In this document: in pieces, positions 9,066 to 16,285 of the stretch
How positions within the stretch are numbered: position 1 is the first letter of the stretch
Layout of the letters: every line of letters starts with the position of its first letter
From: Actinocorallia populi
Lineage (GTDB): Bacteria > Actinomycetota > Actinomycetes > Streptosporangiales > Streptosporangiaceae
Assembly: GCF_002995495.1 (NCBI RefSeq)
Contig: NZ_PVZV01000006.1
Coordinates: forward strand, 620,001-684,000
Length of the DNA stretch: 64,000 nt
Direction of reading: 5' to 3'
Notes under the pieces: generated by a model
What the model saw: only the letters and a program-made list of their open reading frames with translations
Database searches by the model: none
What the model was told of the DNA's origin: nothing
Program-made: the position numbers and the translations under genes

Positions 9066-10040
9066 ATGGAAACGACTTCGAAAGGTCCCGGTGGTGACGG
9101 ACCCTGGGCGATCACCGCTGACGGGGTGCGGCGGACGTACTCGTCCGGGGAAGGCGGCGGGTTCGAGGCCGTCCGGGGAGTCGGCCTCAGGGTGGGGCGC
9201 GGGGAGATGTTCGCGCTGCTGGGCACGAACGGAGCGGGGAAGACGTCCCTGGTGGAGCTCCTGGAAGGGCTCGCCCGGCCTTCGGCGGGCACGATCAAGG
9301 TCCTCGGGCACGATCCCTATGCCGAGCGGACGGTGGTGCGGCCGCGCATCGGCGTCCTGCTGCAGTCCGGCGGCTTCCCCGGCGACCTCACCGTCGCGGA
9401 GACCGCGCGGACGTGGGCCGGTGCCACCACCGGCGCGCGACCGCCGGGCGAGGTCCTGGAGCTGCTGGGGCTCGGCGGCCGGCTCGATGTCAGGGTGAAG
9501 CAGCTCTCCGGCGGCGAGGCGCGCAGGCTCGACCTGGCGATCGCGCTCCTGGGCAGACCGGAGGTGCTGTTCCTCGACGAGCCCACCACCGGCATGGACC
9601 CGGAGGGCAGAAGGGACACCTGGCGGCTGGTGAAGCAGCTCCAGGAGGAAGGCACGACCGTCCTCCTCACCACCCACTACCTGGAGGAGGCCGAGGCACT
9701 CGCGGACCGGCTGGCGATCATCCATGAGGGCCGTGCCATCGCCTCCGGCACTCCGGCGGAGGTCATCGCCGACCACCCGTCGCGGATCCGCTTCAGCCTG
9801 GCCGACGGCCCGGTGGACCTCCCCCACCTCGGTGCGGGGACCCGAGCGAAGTGGACGGGCCGCCTGTGCACCGTCCGCACCGCGCACCTGCAGCCGGCCC
9901 TGTACGCCCTCCTGTCCTGGGCCGAGGAACGCGGCGCCGAACTGGAAGGACTGGACGCGCGGGCCGCCTCCCTCGAAGAGGTCTTCCTCGGCCTGAGCGA
10001 ATCCACCACCGACGACGTCGCCATGGAGGTCGCGTCATGA
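9066..10040 (+). CDS. ABC exporter ATP-binding protein (ABC-2, drug/antibiotic type)
   Basis: A 324-residue ATPase with one nucleotide-binding domain. Motifs are Walker A GTNGAGKTS, Q-loop in IGVLLQSGGFPG, signature LSGGEARRLDLAIAL, Walker B VLFLDEPTTGMD and H-loop LLTTHYLEEAE. A C-terminal extension of about 90 residues (about 230-324) is typical of DrrA/CcmA-like exporters. It overlaps the permease gene by 4 bp (ATGA), and a histidine kinase and response regulator follow in the same direction, the layout of stress-responsive exporters. The exported substrate is unknown. Confidence 0.92.
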   Translation: METTSKGPGGDGPWAITADGVRRTYSSGEGGGFEAVRGVGLRVGRGEMFALLGTNGAGKTSLVELLEGLARPSAGTIKVLGHDPYAERTVVRPRIGVLLQSGGFPGDLTVAETARTWAGATTGARPPGEVLELLGLGGRLDVRVKQLSGGEARRLDLAIALLGRPEVLFLDEPTTGMDPEGRRDTWRLVKQLQEEGTTVLLTTHYLEEAEALADRLAIIHEGRAIASGTPAEVIADHPSRIRFSLADGPVDLPHLGAGTRAKWTGRLCTVRTAHLQPALYALLSWAEERGAELEGLDARAASLEEVFLGLSESTTDDVAMEVAS

Positions 10041-10819
10041 GCATGCTCTCCCCCGTCCGGTCCGCCGCCGTACCCCGCCTCCTCGCGCTGGGCCGCGCGG
10101 AGATGCTGCTGCTGGGACGGAACCGGACCGCGCTCCTGACCTCGGTGGCCTTCCCGGCCATCGCGCTCGCGATGCTCGCCACCTCGGGGATGTTCTCGCC
10201 CGACGACGCGGCCGCCTCCGCGCAACTCATGGCCGGGACGATCGGGATGACCCTCCTCTTCGTCGTCTACACCACCCTGGTGGCGGCGTACGTCGGGCGC
10301 AGGGAGGGGCTCGTCCTGAAACGGCTGCGCGTCGGCGAGCTCCACGACGGGGAGATCCTGCTGGGCACCGCGCTGCCCGCGCTGGCCATCACCGTCGTCC
10401 AGATCCTCATCCTCGCGGGTGTCGGCCTGGTCTTCCTCGACGTCGTCCCGCCGAAGAACCCCGTGCTGCTCCTGGCCGGGCTGGTCCTCGGCATGGTGAT
10501 CACCGGTGCGCTCGCGGCCTGCTCCTCGGCGTTCACCTCGACGGTGGAGACGGCGCAGGTGACCGTGCTGCCGTTCATCCTCCTGTCGGTCGGCGGCGCG
10601 GGGATGTTCGTCCCGCTGAGCGAGCTGCCCGACCCGGTCGCGGAGATCTGCGCGTTCCTGCCGTTCACCCCGGTGATGGAGACGGTCCGCTCCGGCTGGG
10701 CCGGGACCGGCGAAGGCGGTACGCAGGAGGCCGTCCGGCAGGTGGGGATGTCGGCGGTATGGGCGGTCGTTAGTGTGTGGGGCGCACGCCGCTGGTTCCG
10801 CTGGGAACCGCGCCGCTGA
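10037..10819 (+). CDS. ABC-2 type exporter permease
   Basis: A 260-residue membrane protein with six hydrophobic segments: a first helix after LLLGRNRTALL, a pair around 60-85, then helices spanning LAITVVQILILAGVGLVFL, LAGLVLGMVITGALAACSS and the C-terminal AVWAVVSVWGARRWF. This is the ABC2_membrane layout. The ATG at 10037 overlaps the ATPase stop, so the two subunits are made together. The longer reading frame that starts upstream within the ATPase gene is rejected because the overlap gives a natural coupled start. Confidence 0.88.
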   Translation: MSMLSPVRSAAVPRLLALGRAEMLLLGRNRTALLTSVAFPAIALAMLATSGMFSPDDAAASAQLMAGTIGMTLLFVVYTTLVAAYVGRREGLVLKRLRVGELHDGEILLGTALPALAITVVQILILAGVGLVFLDVVPPKNPVLLLAGLVLGMVITGALAACSSAFTSTVETAQVTVLPFILLSVGGAGMFVPLSELPDPVAEICAFLPFTPVMETVRSGWAGTGEGGTQEAVRQVGMSAVWAVVSVWGARRWFRWEPRR

Positions 10820-10848
10820 GCACCGTCCGACCCTCCCGAGGAGCCCCC

Positions 10849-12075
10849 ATGTTCGGCAGAGCGTCGGCCGTCCGGCGGTTGAACAAACCGGACAGGTTCG
10901 ACCTCCACATGAGCCAGACCATGTACGCCACGGCCGCCCTGGAGCCGTTCACGCTGGCGCTCTGGCTCTTCTCCGGCGACATCGACGGGGTCTCCGGCGA
11001 GCTGCGCCTGGCCGTCTGCCTGATCTGGGGCGCCCACACGGTCCTGTGCCTGGCGCTGCTCCGCCGGAGGCTGGCGGCGTTGCGGGAGGGCACCGTTCCG
11101 TCCGCGCGGGAGGCGGTGCCCATGCTGGTGGTCACGGCGGCGGCCGTGTTCCTGGGCCTCGCATTCCACGTGTGGGGAGCGCTGCCCGACGAGGCCACCG
11201 CGCGGATGCTGGCGAACGCGGCGCTGATGTTCGCCGCGGGTCCCCTCGCCGTCGGCTGGACGGCCCGGCGGGCGGCCGGCGCCTACGTGCTGACGGCCCT
11301 GGGCGCGGGCCTCTGCGCCGGCCTCGCGGGCGCCTCACTCGACCTGCTGCTGACCACTGGACTCATCACCCTGTTCAGCGGCTTCCTGATCGGCGGTTCC
11401 TTCACCTTCTCGGCATGGACGATGAAGGTGGTCCGGGAGATCGACCGCGCACGCGAGGTCGAGTCTCGGCTGGCCGTCGCCGAAGAACGCCTCCGCTTCG
11501 CGCGGGACCTGCACGACGTGGTGATGCGCAACCTGTCGGTCATCGCCTTGAAGACCGAGTTGTCGATCGAGCTCTCGCACCGCGGCCGTCCCGACGCCGT
11601 GACGCAGATGGTGGAGGTGCAGCGCATCGCACGGGAGTCCCAGGACGAGGTCAGGGCGGTCGTCAACGGTTACCGGACGATCGATCTGCGCACCGAGCTG
11701 ACGGGCGCGCGCTCGGTCCTGCAGGCCGCGGGAATCGCCTGCCGGATCGACGGGGAGCTCTCTTTGAACGGTGAGCGGCAGACAGTCCTCGCCTGGTCGG
11801 TGCGCGAGGGGACGACGAACGTCATCCGGCACAGCGAGGCGACCGAGTGCTCCATCTCGCTTTCCGGCGCGGACGGTGAGGTGCTGCTGACGATGGAGAA
11901 CGACGGGGTCCCGGTCGGGCGGAACGAGGAGCCGCACGGCAACGGCCTGGCGGGAATCCGCGACAGGCTTTCATCGCTCGGCGGCCGTATGGAGGCGCGA
12001 GTGTTGTCCGGCGGCAGGTTCAGGCTCTCGGTACGCCTGCCCGCGGACGAGCGGCAGCCGACGGAGGTGGGATGA
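10849..12075 (+). CDS. Sensor histidine kinase (NarL/DesK type, HisKA_3)
   Basis: A 408-residue membrane kinase. About six hydrophobic segments occupy residues 20-185 without an evident extracellular sensor domain, so it probably senses membrane state or works with the exporter. A short coiled linker precedes the dimerisation helix with the phosphorylated His222 in RFARDLHDVVMRNLS. The HATPase_c domain follows, with N-box-like REGTTNVIRHSEA and G-box GNGLAGIRDRLSSLGG. ATG 10849 has cgaggag upstream and follows the permease by 29 bp; an in-frame start at 10777 lies inside the permease gene and is less likely. The response regulator overlaps by 4 bp. Confidence 0.9.
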   Translation: MFGRASAVRRLNKPDRFDLHMSQTMYATAALEPFTLALWLFSGDIDGVSGELRLAVCLIWGAHTVLCLALLRRRLAALREGTVPSAREAVPMLVVTAAAVFLGLAFHVWGALPDEATARMLANAALMFAAGPLAVGWTARRAAGAYVLTALGAGLCAGLAGASLDLLLTTGLITLFSGFLIGGSFTFSAWTMKVVREIDRAREVESRLAVAEERLRFARDLHDVVMRNLSVIALKTELSIELSHRGRPDAVTQMVEVQRIARESQDEVRAVVNGYRTIDLRTELTGARSVLQAAGIACRIDGELSLNGERQTVLAWSVREGTTNVIRHSEATECSISLSGADGEVLLTMENDGVPVGRNEEPHGNGLAGIRDRLSSLGGRMEARVLSGGRFRLSVRLPADERQPTEVG

Positions 12076-12686
12076 GCGAGCCGATTCGGGTGCTCCTCGC
12101 GGACGACGAGCACCTCATCCGAGGCGCGCTGGCGGCGCTTCTGGGGCTGGAAGAGGACCTGCTCGTCGTCGCGGAGGCGGCGAGCGGGCCCGAGGCCCTG
12201 TCGATGGCGCTGGCACACCGCCCCGACCTGGTGATCCTCGACTTCCAGATGCCGGGCATGGACGGCATCGCCGTCGCCGAACGGCTCTGCGCCGAACTGC
12301 CCTCCTGTCTGACCATGATCCTCACCGGGCACGGCCGTCCGGGACACCTCAAGCGCGCGCTCGCGGCCGGAGTGCGCGGCTTCGCGCCCAAGACGATGTC
12401 GGCGCGCGAACTCGCCGGGGTCATCCGCCTCCTGCACTCCGGAAAGCGCTACATCGCCTCCGACCTGGCCGCCGAGGCCATCAGCATCGGCGAGAGCCCC
12501 CTGTCCCCCCGCGAACGCGACGTCCTGGAGCTCGCCGCCGACGGCTCCTCCATCGCCGACATCGCCACCCGCGCCCGCCTCTCCCAGGGCACCGTCCGCA
12601 ACTACCTCTCCTCGGCCGTCACCAAGCTGGGCGCCGACAACCGCCACGCCGCCGCCCGCCTCGCCCGTGAGTACGGCTGGATCTGA
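12072..12686 (+). CDS. Response regulator, NarL/FixJ (LuxR-HTH) family
   Basis: A 204-residue two-domain regulator. The receiver domain (about 5-120) has the acidic pair DDE at 11-13, phosphoacceptor Asp57 (LVILDFQMPGMDG), Thr in ILTGHGR and the conserved Lys in FAPKTMSA. The C-terminal LuxR helix-turn-helix reads LSPRERDVLELAADGSS then LSQGTVRNYLSSAVTKL. It is translationally coupled to the kinase (ATGA overlap) and is presumably phosphorylated by it. The likely target is the exporter operon itself, as in BceRS/DesKR-like systems (inference). Confidence 0.93.
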   Translation: MSEPIRVLLADDEHLIRGALAALLGLEEDLLVVAEAASGPEALSMALAHRPDLVILDFQMPGMDGIAVAERLCAELPSCLTMILTGHGRPGHLKRALAAGVRGFAPKTMSARELAGVIRLLHSGKRYIASDLAAEAISIGESPLSPRERDVLELAADGSSIADIATRARLSQGTVRNYLSSAVTKLGADNRHAAARLAREYGWI

Positions 12687-12699
12687 TCTCCCCGAGCGC

Positions 12700-12717
12700 C
12701 GCCCGGTCCTCCGGGCG
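12700..12717. terminator. Hairpin between convergent genes
   Basis: A stem of 7 bp (cgcccgg / ccgggcg) with a tcct loop sits 13 bp after the response-regulator stop and before the convergent TetR gene. No T tract follows. It is a likely terminator for the exporter-two-component operon. Confidence 0.45.
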
Positions 12718-12738
12718 CGTGGCCGGCCTCGCCTACGG

Positions 12739-13329
12739 CTACGCCGGACCTCGGCCGCGCACTGCGGCGAGGCATTGGTCGTAAAGGTCCGCCAGGTCGA
12801 GTTCTCCGCCGTCTCCGACCCATAGCGCGGTCGCGGTGTCGGCGCAGGCGAAGACGGTGGCGATGATCGCTCTGGCCTGCAGGCCGGGGGCCGGATGGGG
12901 ACCGTTGTTCAGCCGTGCCTGGATGATCGGGAGGAGGTCGGCCTGCCAGCGCAGGCGCTTTTCGATGTAGCGGGCGTGCAGCGAGGGGGTGTCGAAGATG
13001 AGGCGCGACAGCTCCAGCGCCCGCTCGGGTGAGTGGTTGGCGGTCAGGAGGACCTCGAAGCCGGCGCGCAGGGCGTCCCAGGCCGACATCTCGGCCGGCT
13101 GCTGCTGGACGGCCTGTTTCAACAGCTCGCCCAGCGCCTCCTGATCCCCGCAGACCAGGTCCTCCTTGGTGCCGAAGTAGCGGAACAGGGAGCGCTGCGA
13201 GATCCCCGCCTCCCGCGCGATCTGCGCGATCGTCGTCTGCTCGTAGCCCTGCTCGGCGAACAGGCGGAGCGCCGTGTCCAGGATCGTCTGGACGGCGGCC
13301 TGCCGTGAACGGTCCCACAAGGTCGTCAT
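12739..13329 (-). CDS. TetR-family transcriptional regulator
   Basis: A 196-residue TetR protein. The N-terminal helix-turn-helix (about 10-55) reads ALRLFAEQGYEQTTIAQIA then GISQRSLFRYFGTKEDLV. The C-terminal ligand domain is unassigned, as is usual. It is divergent from the SDR gene at 13432, and the gap holds a three-copy 18-bp repeat that looks like its operator array. Its likely role is to repress that SDR and itself. Confidence 0.9.
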   Translation of the reverse strand: MTTLWDRSRQAAVQTILDTALRLFAEQGYEQTTIAQIAREAGISQRSLFRYFGTKEDLVCGDQEALGELLKQAVQQQPAEMSAWDALRAGFEVLLTANHSPERALELSRLIFDTPSLHARYIEKRLRWQADLLPIIQARLNNGPHPAPGLQARAIIATVFACADTATALWVGDGGELDLADLYDQCLAAVRGRGPA

Positions 13330-13368
13330 GGAACGTCAGGCTACCCCGACTGGACAGCAGCCGCCTTC

Positions 13369-13422
13369 TTGGCATTTACTGCCAACTAGGCATCTACTGC
13401 CGAATAGGCATTGGCTGAACGA
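13369..13422. repeat. Three tandem 18-bp repeats, probable TetR operator array
   Basis: Three 18-bp units run head to tail at 13369, 13387 and 13405. Unit 1 (ttggcatttactgccaac) contains a perfect inverted repeat ttggca-N5-tgccaa. Unit 2 (taggcatctactgccgaa) keeps most of it. Unit 3 keeps only the left half (taggcattggctgaacga). The array fills the gap between a TetR gene and a divergent SDR gene and ends 9 bp before the SDR start. Confidence 0.7.
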
Positions 13423-13431
13423 AGGGTTGCC

Positions 13432-14235
13432 ATGACGGCCGTCGACTACCACGGACAGACCACCTTGATCACCGGCGCCAGCGCGGGTCTCGGCGCCGAG
13501 TTCGCCCGTCGGCTCGCCGCCCGCGGCTCGGACCTGGTACTGGTCGCCCGCCGCAGACCGCGCCTGGAGGACCTGGCCGCCGAACTGCGCGCACACCACC
13601 GGGTCCAGGTTCATGTGGTGGAGATGGACCTGGCTGCCGACCGCCCCGGGCAGGCGCTGGCCGCGCACGTGGAAGGGCTCGGCCTGAACGTCACCAGCGT
13701 GATCAACAACGCCGGGTTCGCCACCTTCGGCCCCTTCCACCAGACCGACCCGCAACGGCTGCGCCAGGAGATCGCCGTCGATGTGACCGCGGTGGCCGAC
13801 ATCAGCCGCGCCTTCATCGGACAACTGCGTACGGCCGGGTGCGGGGTACTGGTCAACGTGGCGAGCATGGCCGCCTACCAGCCCAACCCCCGCATGGCGC
13901 TCTACGGCGCGACCAAGGCGTTCGTGCTGAGCCTCACCGAGGCGCTGTGGGAGGAGTCGCGCGGTACCGGCCTTCGGGTGATGGCGTTGTCCCCCGGCGC
14001 CACCCGGACCGAGTTCTTCGACGTCGTGGGCACCATGCAGGCCGCCGGAGGGTCCAGGCTCGCCGAGCCCGCCGACGTCGTTCGCACCGCACTGGCCGCC
14101 CTGGACCGCAGGAACCCTCCGCCCAGCGCCGTCGCAGGACGCCTCAACCGGGTGACCGCGGCCCTCGCCCACCGCCTGACCACCCGCCGGCAGATCATCC
14201 GGGCCGTCGGCCGCCTCACCTCCGAGAGGACATGA
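13432..14235 (+). CDS. Short-chain dehydrogenase/reductase (DltE/YqjQ-like)
   Basis: A 267-residue NAD(P)-dependent oxidoreductase of the classical SDR fold. It shows the nucleotide-binding motif TGASAGLGAEFARRL, the NNAG motif (VINNAGFA), catalytic Ser in NVASMAAYQPNP and the active-site Y-x3-K in LYGATKAFVLSL. This variant (AxLVLVARR, P-G-ATRTEFF) resembles the DltE-like group of broad-specificity reductases. ATG 13432 is preferred over the in-frame TTG at 13411 because gaagg lies 6 bp upstream. Regulation by the divergent TetR is inferred from the operator array. Confidence 0.88.
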   Translation: MTAVDYHGQTTLITGASAGLGAEFARRLAARGSDLVLVARRRPRLEDLAAELRAHHRVQVHVVEMDLAADRPGQALAAHVEGLGLNVTSVINNAGFATFGPFHQTDPQRLRQEIAVDVTAVADISRAFIGQLRTAGCGVLVNVASMAAYQPNPRMALYGATKAFVLSLTEALWEESRGTGLRVMALSPGATRTEFFDVVGTMQAAGGSRLAEPADVVRTALAALDRRNPPPSAVAGRLNRVTAALAHRLTTRRQIIRAVGRLTSERT

Positions 14236-14358
14236 CGACGACCGAAAGCCACCGCCTTGGCCGCCGCGACTGCACCGTGGTCGAAAACCGGTCGATCTCC
14301 TCCATGGAAGGGGTCTTCAACCCCCGATGCGCCCTCCCTTCCGCTCGCCACCGCTTCT

Positions 14359-15009
14359 CTACCGCGCGGCCGGTGCCACGCTCTCCAGGTCGTCGATGCT
14401 GCCGGACATGATCGTGCGGATGTGTTCGGTGATGTGCTGGAGCGGCCAGTCCCACCAGGCCAGGGCCACGAGGCGGTCGATGTCCGCATCGCTGTGGCGG
14501 CGGCGGAGCAGCCTGGCCGGGTTGCCGCCGACGATGCCGTAGTCGGGGACGTCGTCGACGACGACGGAACCGGAGGCGATGACCGCTCCGTGGCCGATCC
14601 GGACGCCGGGCATCACCATGGACCGGTAGCCGAACCAGACGTCGCTGCCCACCACGGTGTCGCCCCGCCCGGGCAGGCCGGTGATGAGATCGAAGTGCTC
14701 GGCCCAGGAACCGCCCATGATCGGGAAGGGGAACGTCGAGGGACCGTCCATGCGGTGGTTGGCGCCGTTCATGATGAACCGCACGCCCTCGCCCAGCGCG
14801 CAGAACTTCCCGATGACCAGCTTTTCCGGTCCGTAGTGGTACAGCACGTTGCGGGTCTCGAAGGCGGTCGGATCATCCGGATCGTCGTAGTACGAGAACT
14901 CCCCCACCTCGATCAGCGGTGAGGTGACCAGCGGTTTCAGCAGCACCACACGCGGCTGGCCGGGCATCGGGTGCACCGCGGTCGGGTCCGCGGGAACGGG
15001 AGGCGTCAT
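14359..15009 (-). CDS. Vat/CatB-type xenobiotic O-acetyltransferase (left-handed beta-helix)
   Basis: A 216-residue hexapeptide-repeat acyltransferase. The N-terminal region IEVGEFSYYDDPDDP and block GANHRMDGPSTFPF, followed by VVGSDVWFGYRSMVMPGVRIGHGAVIASGSVV and GNPARLLRRR, match the acetyl-CoA-dependent streptogramin (Vat) and chloramphenicol (CatB) family; the His in GANHRMDG is the usual catalytic base. It may inactivate an antibiotic or another hydroxylated molecule. Start ATG 15009 has aaaggaag upstream; a further in-frame ATG at 15066 lacks this. It is divergent from the TetR gene at 15146, probably its repressor. Confidence 0.85.
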   Translation of the reverse strand: MTPPVPADPTAVHPMPGQPRVVLLKPLVTSPLIEVGEFSYYDDPDDPTAFETRNVLYHYGPEKLVIGKFCALGEGVRFIMNGANHRMDGPSTFPFPIMGGSWAEHFDLITGLPGRGDTVVGSDVWFGYRSMVMPGVRIGHGAVIASGSVVVDDVPDYGIVGGNPARLLRRRHSDADIDRLVALAWWDWPLQHITEHIRTIMSGSIDDLESVAPAAR

Positions 15010-15145
15010 GAACGGCTTCCTTTCTGGAGGGGCGTCCGCAGGTCCACAGGGCCTGTCGGGGGGCATCGATCATTCCACTAGTGCGACAGATGATGCATTA
15101 AGATACTTCCATGATCTCGTTCCCCCGGCAAACGGACCACCATCG

Positions 15146-15790
15146 ATGACTCCGGCGACCGCAGAACCGGAAGGCGCACAGCCGCCGCCCCGGCGGCGCC
15201 CCGGCGGCCGTACCGCGCGCATCCGTGCGCAGGTGCTCGACGCGGTCCTCGCGGAGCTCGGCGAGCACGGTTACGACGGGCTCGCCATGGACGCCGTCGC
15301 GGCCCGCGCCGGCGTGCACCGCGCAACGGTGTACCGGCGCTGGGGAGACGTCGGAGGCCTGCTCGCCGACGTCCTCGACGCGGCGGGCGACGACGACTGG
15401 GGGCCGCCCGACACGGGCTCGCTGGAAGGCGACCTGGCGGCGTTGAACGAAGAGATCCAGGCGGCCATGACCGCACAGCCGCCGATCATGGCGGCTCTGA
15501 TCGCCGCCTCGTTCCGCTCCGAGCAGGCCGCTCACGCCCAGCAGCGGCTCTGGGAGGACCGCTACACCCGCTGCGAGATCGTCGTCGGCCGGGCCGTCCG
15601 GCGCGGTGAGCTCCCACCGCGCACCGACGCCCGGCGACTGCTCATCGCCGCCACCGCGCCGCTGTACCACCAGCTGGTGCTCCTCCGCACGCCGCCCGAC
15701 CCCCTGCTGCCCGGCCATGCGGCCAGGACCGCCGCCCTCGCCGCATCCGTCGGCGCCTTCGCCGCTCCCCCGTCGGCGGACGGCTCCTGA
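15146..15790 (+). CDS. TetR-family transcriptional regulator
   Basis: A 214-residue TetR protein. The helix-turn-helix is ELGEHGYDGLAMDAVA then GVHRATVYRRWGDVGGLL (about residues 35-75), and the C-terminal domain is of the TetR_C_16-like type seen in actinobacteria. The start is uncertain: ATG 15146 places the DNA-binding domain after a short basic tail (PPPRRRPGG), whereas the open frame extends back into the acetyltransferase promoter. The 136-bp divergent gap suggests it controls the Vat-type acetyltransferase. Confidence 0.85.
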   Translation: MTPATAEPEGAQPPPRRRPGGRTARIRAQVLDAVLAELGEHGYDGLAMDAVAARAGVHRATVYRRWGDVGGLLADVLDAAGDDDWGPPDTGSLEGDLAALNEEIQAAMTAQPPIMAALIAASFRSEQAAHAQQRLWEDRYTRCEIVVGRAVRRGELPPRTDARRLLIAATAPLYHQLVLLRTPPDPLLPGHAARTAALAASVGAFAAPPSADGS

Positions 15791-15890
15791 GGGGCCTCAC
15801 CGGTTCCTCGTCCTTGCGGAGGCCCGCGGTGCGCTTCACGACCCGGTCCGCCTTCGGTCCGGTACCGGTGGCTGTGACGGAGCTCTCAGA

Positions 15891-15905
15891 TACCCCTGGG
15901 GGGTA
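15891..15905. promoter_or_regulatory. CsoR-like copper operator 1
   Basis: tacccctggggggta has perfect tacccc/ggggta arms. The TACCCC-GGGGTA form is the known binding pattern of the CsoR copper sensor. It lies 88 bp before the copZ start. Confidence 0.7.
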
Positions 15906-15950
15906 GGGGTTGCGATCCGCGGGGCGGGGTGGCAGCATGGGCGGCGCGAG

Positions 15951-15967
15951 ATACCCCCAGGGGGTAT
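15951..15967. promoter_or_regulatory. CsoR-like copper operator 2
   Basis: atacccccagggggtat is a perfect palindrome with 8-bp arms around a central A, matching CsoR sites known from actinobacterial copper operons. It sits 26 bp upstream of the copZ start, about 61 bp from operator 1. No csoR gene is in the window. Confidence 0.8.
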
Positions 15968-15992
15968 GGGAGAACAGAGGGAGCTGGGTCTG

Positions 15993-16208
15993 ATGAGCAA
16001 CACCGCCACCACCACCTACACCGTCGGCGGCATGACCTGCGGCGGTTGCGCGGGCAAGGTCAAGGGCCTGGTCGGCGGCGTCGCCGGGGTCACCGGGGTC
16101 GAGGTGGACCTGCCCACCGGACGGGTGACCGTGACCGGCTCGGCGCCGATCGACGACGCCGGAGTGCGCGGCGTGGTCGAGAAGGCCGGATACGAGATCA
16201 AGGACTGA
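15993..16208 (+). CDS. copZ: Copper chaperone, heavy-metal-associated domain protein
   Basis: A 71-residue protein made of a single HMA ferredoxin-like domain. The metal-binding motif is GGMTCGGC with Cys16 and Cys19, and the domain ends with the usual AGYEIKD. It should carry Cu(I) in the cytosol and deliver it to the P-type ATPase encoded 77 bp downstream. The start follows gaggga with suitable spacing and lies just after two CsoR-like operators, so copper induction of both genes is likely. Confidence 0.93.
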   Translation: MSNTATTTYTVGGMTCGGCAGKVKGLVGGVAGVTGVEVDLPTGRVTVTGSAPIDDAGVRGVVEKAGYEIKD

Positions 16209-16285
16209 CCGGGCGCGGACCGGCGGCCAGGCCGCCGGTCCGCGCTCCGGCCGACATTCCCCCCGACGACTCCGAAGGAGGAGCG

